DNA from: Euryarchaeota archaeon UBA24 | GTDB taxonomy: Archaea; Halobacteriota; Halobacteria; Halobacteriales; Hikarchaeaceae | Reading direction: 5' to 3' | DNA: 64,000 nt | Assembly: GCA_002503845.1 (NCBI GenBank) | Contig: DASO01000001.1 | Coordinates: 1-64,000, forward strand | The notes under the pieces: model-generated | Told to the model about the DNA's origin: nothing | What the model saw: the letters and a program-made list of their open reading frames with translations, nothing else | Database searches by the model: none | Program-made: the position numbers and the translations under genes | Shown: positions 62,587 to 64,000 of the stretch, in pieces | Position numbering within the stretch: the stretch's first letter is position 1 | Layout of the letters: every line of letters starts with the position of its first letter

Positions 62587-63552
62587 GTGTATGTTCTAGA
62601 ACTAGCAGGTGACAACTACGATTTCGCTGTAGCGGAGGCTCAAAATGCGGCAAAAGGCGTACAAGTAATCGCACCAGGGTTGGCCCTTGCGGAAACAGTT
62701 TCTCTCTCTCGAACTATCCATTTAGGTTATACTCATCGAGTCAGTGAGGTCCTCTTACAAACCTCATCTCACTTATCTGAACTTCTTTCTTCCTTAGACA
62801 TGATCCACCTAGACCAACCAGGTACTATCGCCATTCGAGCTAGAGATATTCGAAAATCCACCAACATTGACACACAAAAAGTCGAACGAGAAGTAGGAAC
62901 TGTATTTGTCAACAAAGGATTTTCTGTTGATCTGGATACTCCCATTCATGAAATTAGAGTTCTTTTTTCGGGAGATATCTGTATAGTAGGGCGTCTGCTC
63001 GAAACGAGTTCGAAGGGATATTCAGATCGTAACCCCACAAAAAAACCTTTCTTTCAGCCTGGGAGTATGGACTCAATCGAAGCACGGGCGATTGCCAATT
63101 TAGCTGGGGCAAGACCCAACTCCGTAATACTCGATCCTATGTGCGGCACTGGTGGAATTCTTATAGAAGCTGCATTGATGGGAGCAACTGTGTATGGCAT
63201 GGACGCACAACAAAAAATGATACTTGGAGCGAACCAAAACCTTCGACATTACTCTGTTAAAAATTTCGTAACCATTCGAGGCGATGCTGCAAATCTACCC
63301 ATTTCAACTAAAATAGATTCAATCTTATTTGATGTCCCTTATGGCCGCCAATCAAAAATAACCGGGTATGAGATAGATGTCCTTATAGAACACGCCCTTA
63401 AAGAAGCATATCCTCTCACTTCAAAAGTAGTTGTTATTTCTGACTTTCCACTTGAAAAATTAGCTAAACAAGCTGGATGGGTTCTCAAAAATCACTTCAC
63501 ACGGAGGGTCCATAAATCTTTAACTCGACATGTCCACATTCTCCGTAAATAA
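62587..63552 (+). CDS. tRNA (guanine-10) N2-methyltransferase
   Basis: 321 residues from a GTG at 62587. An N-terminal THUMP-like domain is followed by a Rossmann SAM domain: ILDPMCGTGGILIEAALMGATVYGMD, FVTIRGDAANLPISTK, and the catalytic LFDVPYGRQSKI (D-x-PYG). It resembles archaeal Trm-G10/Trm11, which makes m2G or m2,2G at position 10 of tRNAs. No alternative ATG near the start gives a similar length. Confidence 0.9.
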   Translation: MYVLELAGDNYDFAVAEAQNAAKGVQVIAPGLALAETVSLSRTIHLGYTHRVSEVLLQTSSHLSELLSSLDMIHLDQPGTIAIRARDIRKSTNIDTQKVEREVGTVFVNKGFSVDLDTPIHEIRVLFSGDICIVGRLLETSSKGYSDRNPTKKPFFQPGSMDSIEARAIANLAGARPNSVILDPMCGTGGILIEAALMGATVYGMDAQQKMILGANQNLRHYSVKNFVTIRGDAANLPISTKIDSILFDVPYGRQSKITGYEIDVLIEHALKEAYPLTSKVVVISDFPLEKLAKQAGWVLKNHFTRRVHKSLTRHVHILRK

Positions 63553-63557
63553 TCTGA

Positions 63558-64000
63558 TCATCCACTTTCCATCAAAATAGACTCTCCCGCTCTAACCCTA
63601 TCTCCAATTTTAACTAGTACGTCCTCTATACGCCTTCCTGCGGGAAATATGACATCCACTCGGCTACCAAATTCAATATGGCCAATACGCTCTCCCTTTT
63701 CAATACGATCTCCAACTTTTATATATGGTTTTATACGACGAGCTAGTGCACCTGCTATCAACACGATCTCCCATTCATCACTTGCTTTTACTTTACTCTC
63801 TTCTGATGGATCCACTGTACACACAATTCTAACTCTCTCATTTCTATCCGATTCTTTTGAGAAAGCAGGAAATAACCCTCCGGGTATGTGCTCTATCCCT
63901 TTAACGTATCCTGACACAGGAGCCCGATTAACGTGAACATCATACACATTCATGAACACTCCCACTCTGACTCTCCCATCCGATTCCTTTCTTACTACAC
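63558..64000 (-). CDS. asd: Archaetidylserine/phosphatidylserine decarboxylase, partial
   Basis: The frame is open past the right edge (upstream codons read RKESDGRVRVGVFMNVYDVHVNRAP), so only the C-terminal ~147 residues are present. Family motifs: FMNVYDVHVNRAPVSG, and the pyruvoyl cleavage site in GHIEFGSRVDVIFPAG, where self-processing occurs at Gly-Ser. It decarboxylates the serine headgroup of archaetidylserine to archaetidylethanolamine. An internal GTG at 63965 is not the true start. Confidence 0.9.
   Translation of the reverse strand, partial: VVRKESDGRVRVGVFMNVYDVHVNRAPVSGYVKGIEHIPGGLFPAFSKESDRNERVRIVCTVDPSEESKVKASDEWEIVLIAGALARRIKPYIKVGDRIEKGERIGHIEFGSRVDVIFPAGRRIEDVLVKIGDRVRAGESILMESG

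Noticed and set aside
1..64000. CRISPR arrays, insertion sequences, integrases, rRNA genes
   Set aside because: I saw no regularly spaced repeats, transposase or integrase motifs, terminal inverted repeats or rRNA signature sequences.

Overview
The window comes from an AT-rich euryarchaeon on the haloarchaeal branch. Replication genes are archaeal: Orc1/Cdc6, both PolD subunits, MCM, PCNA and PriL. Several features are close to haloarchaeal signatures: a 2Fe-2S ferredoxin with the acidic halo-type insertion, a double-length TatC beside a single TatC, the OapABC set next to orc1, archaeal PurO, and a small protein resembling haloarchaeal DUF5783. Base composition is clearly AT-rich and most proteins are only mildly acidic, unlike extreme halophiles. 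My best inference is a low-salt sister lineage of Halobacteria, such as marine Hikarchaeia (Marine Group IV); this is a hypothesis, since no rRNA gene is present.

Layout. 1-13.3 kb holds tRNA-Phe, an AAA+ ATPase, lipid and CoA metabolism (thiolase, acyl-CoA synthetase), an NAD kinase-IMPase fusion, a cation/proton antiporter with TrkA domains, an MFS carrier, a cysteine synthase-like enzyme and the oapABC operon. 13.3-13.86 kb is a well-marked replication origin with inverted ORB elements around a very AT-rich core, and the strand bias of G and C flips here. 13.86-19.3 kb carries orc1, a signal peptidase, PolD small subunit, aspartate kinase, purO and tRNA-Gln. 19.4-28 kb is metabolic and accessory: a dihydroorotase-like enzyme, an alpha/beta hydrolase, an F420/flavin oxidoreductase, a CBS-domain membrane protein, threonylcarbamoyl-AMP synthase, a membrane Fe-S reductase and a VTT/DedA protein. 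28-36 kb holds a HemC-like protein without active-site residues, a DHH phosphoesterase, a sulfatase-fold protein and PolD large subunit.

36-47 kb holds histidine genes (hisB, hisA, hisI), the ferredoxin, PRPP synthase, IleS, a HIT protein, MCM, tRNA-Pro and RpiA. 47-58 kb holds a second Orc1/Cdc6, LarE, initiator tRNA-Met, the divergent tatC pair, a queuosine-precursor transporter, an FtsJ-type rRNA methyltransferase, PCNA, a second MFS carrier and PriL. 58-64 kb holds Hjc, the S-adenosylhomocysteine recycling pair (AhcY and MtaD), HisG, a tRNA-G10 methyltransferase and a phosphatidylserine/archaetidylserine decarboxylase that runs off the right edge.

Working together: much of the replisome lies within about 45 kb of the origin. 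The four his genes and prs share PRPP as precursor but are scattered rather than in one operon. The most unusual items are the HemC-like pseudoenzyme, a zinc finger fused to HisB, a helix-hairpin-helix domain fused to TatC, the NAD kinase-IMPase fusion, and a second ORB-like inverted pair upstream of mcm.
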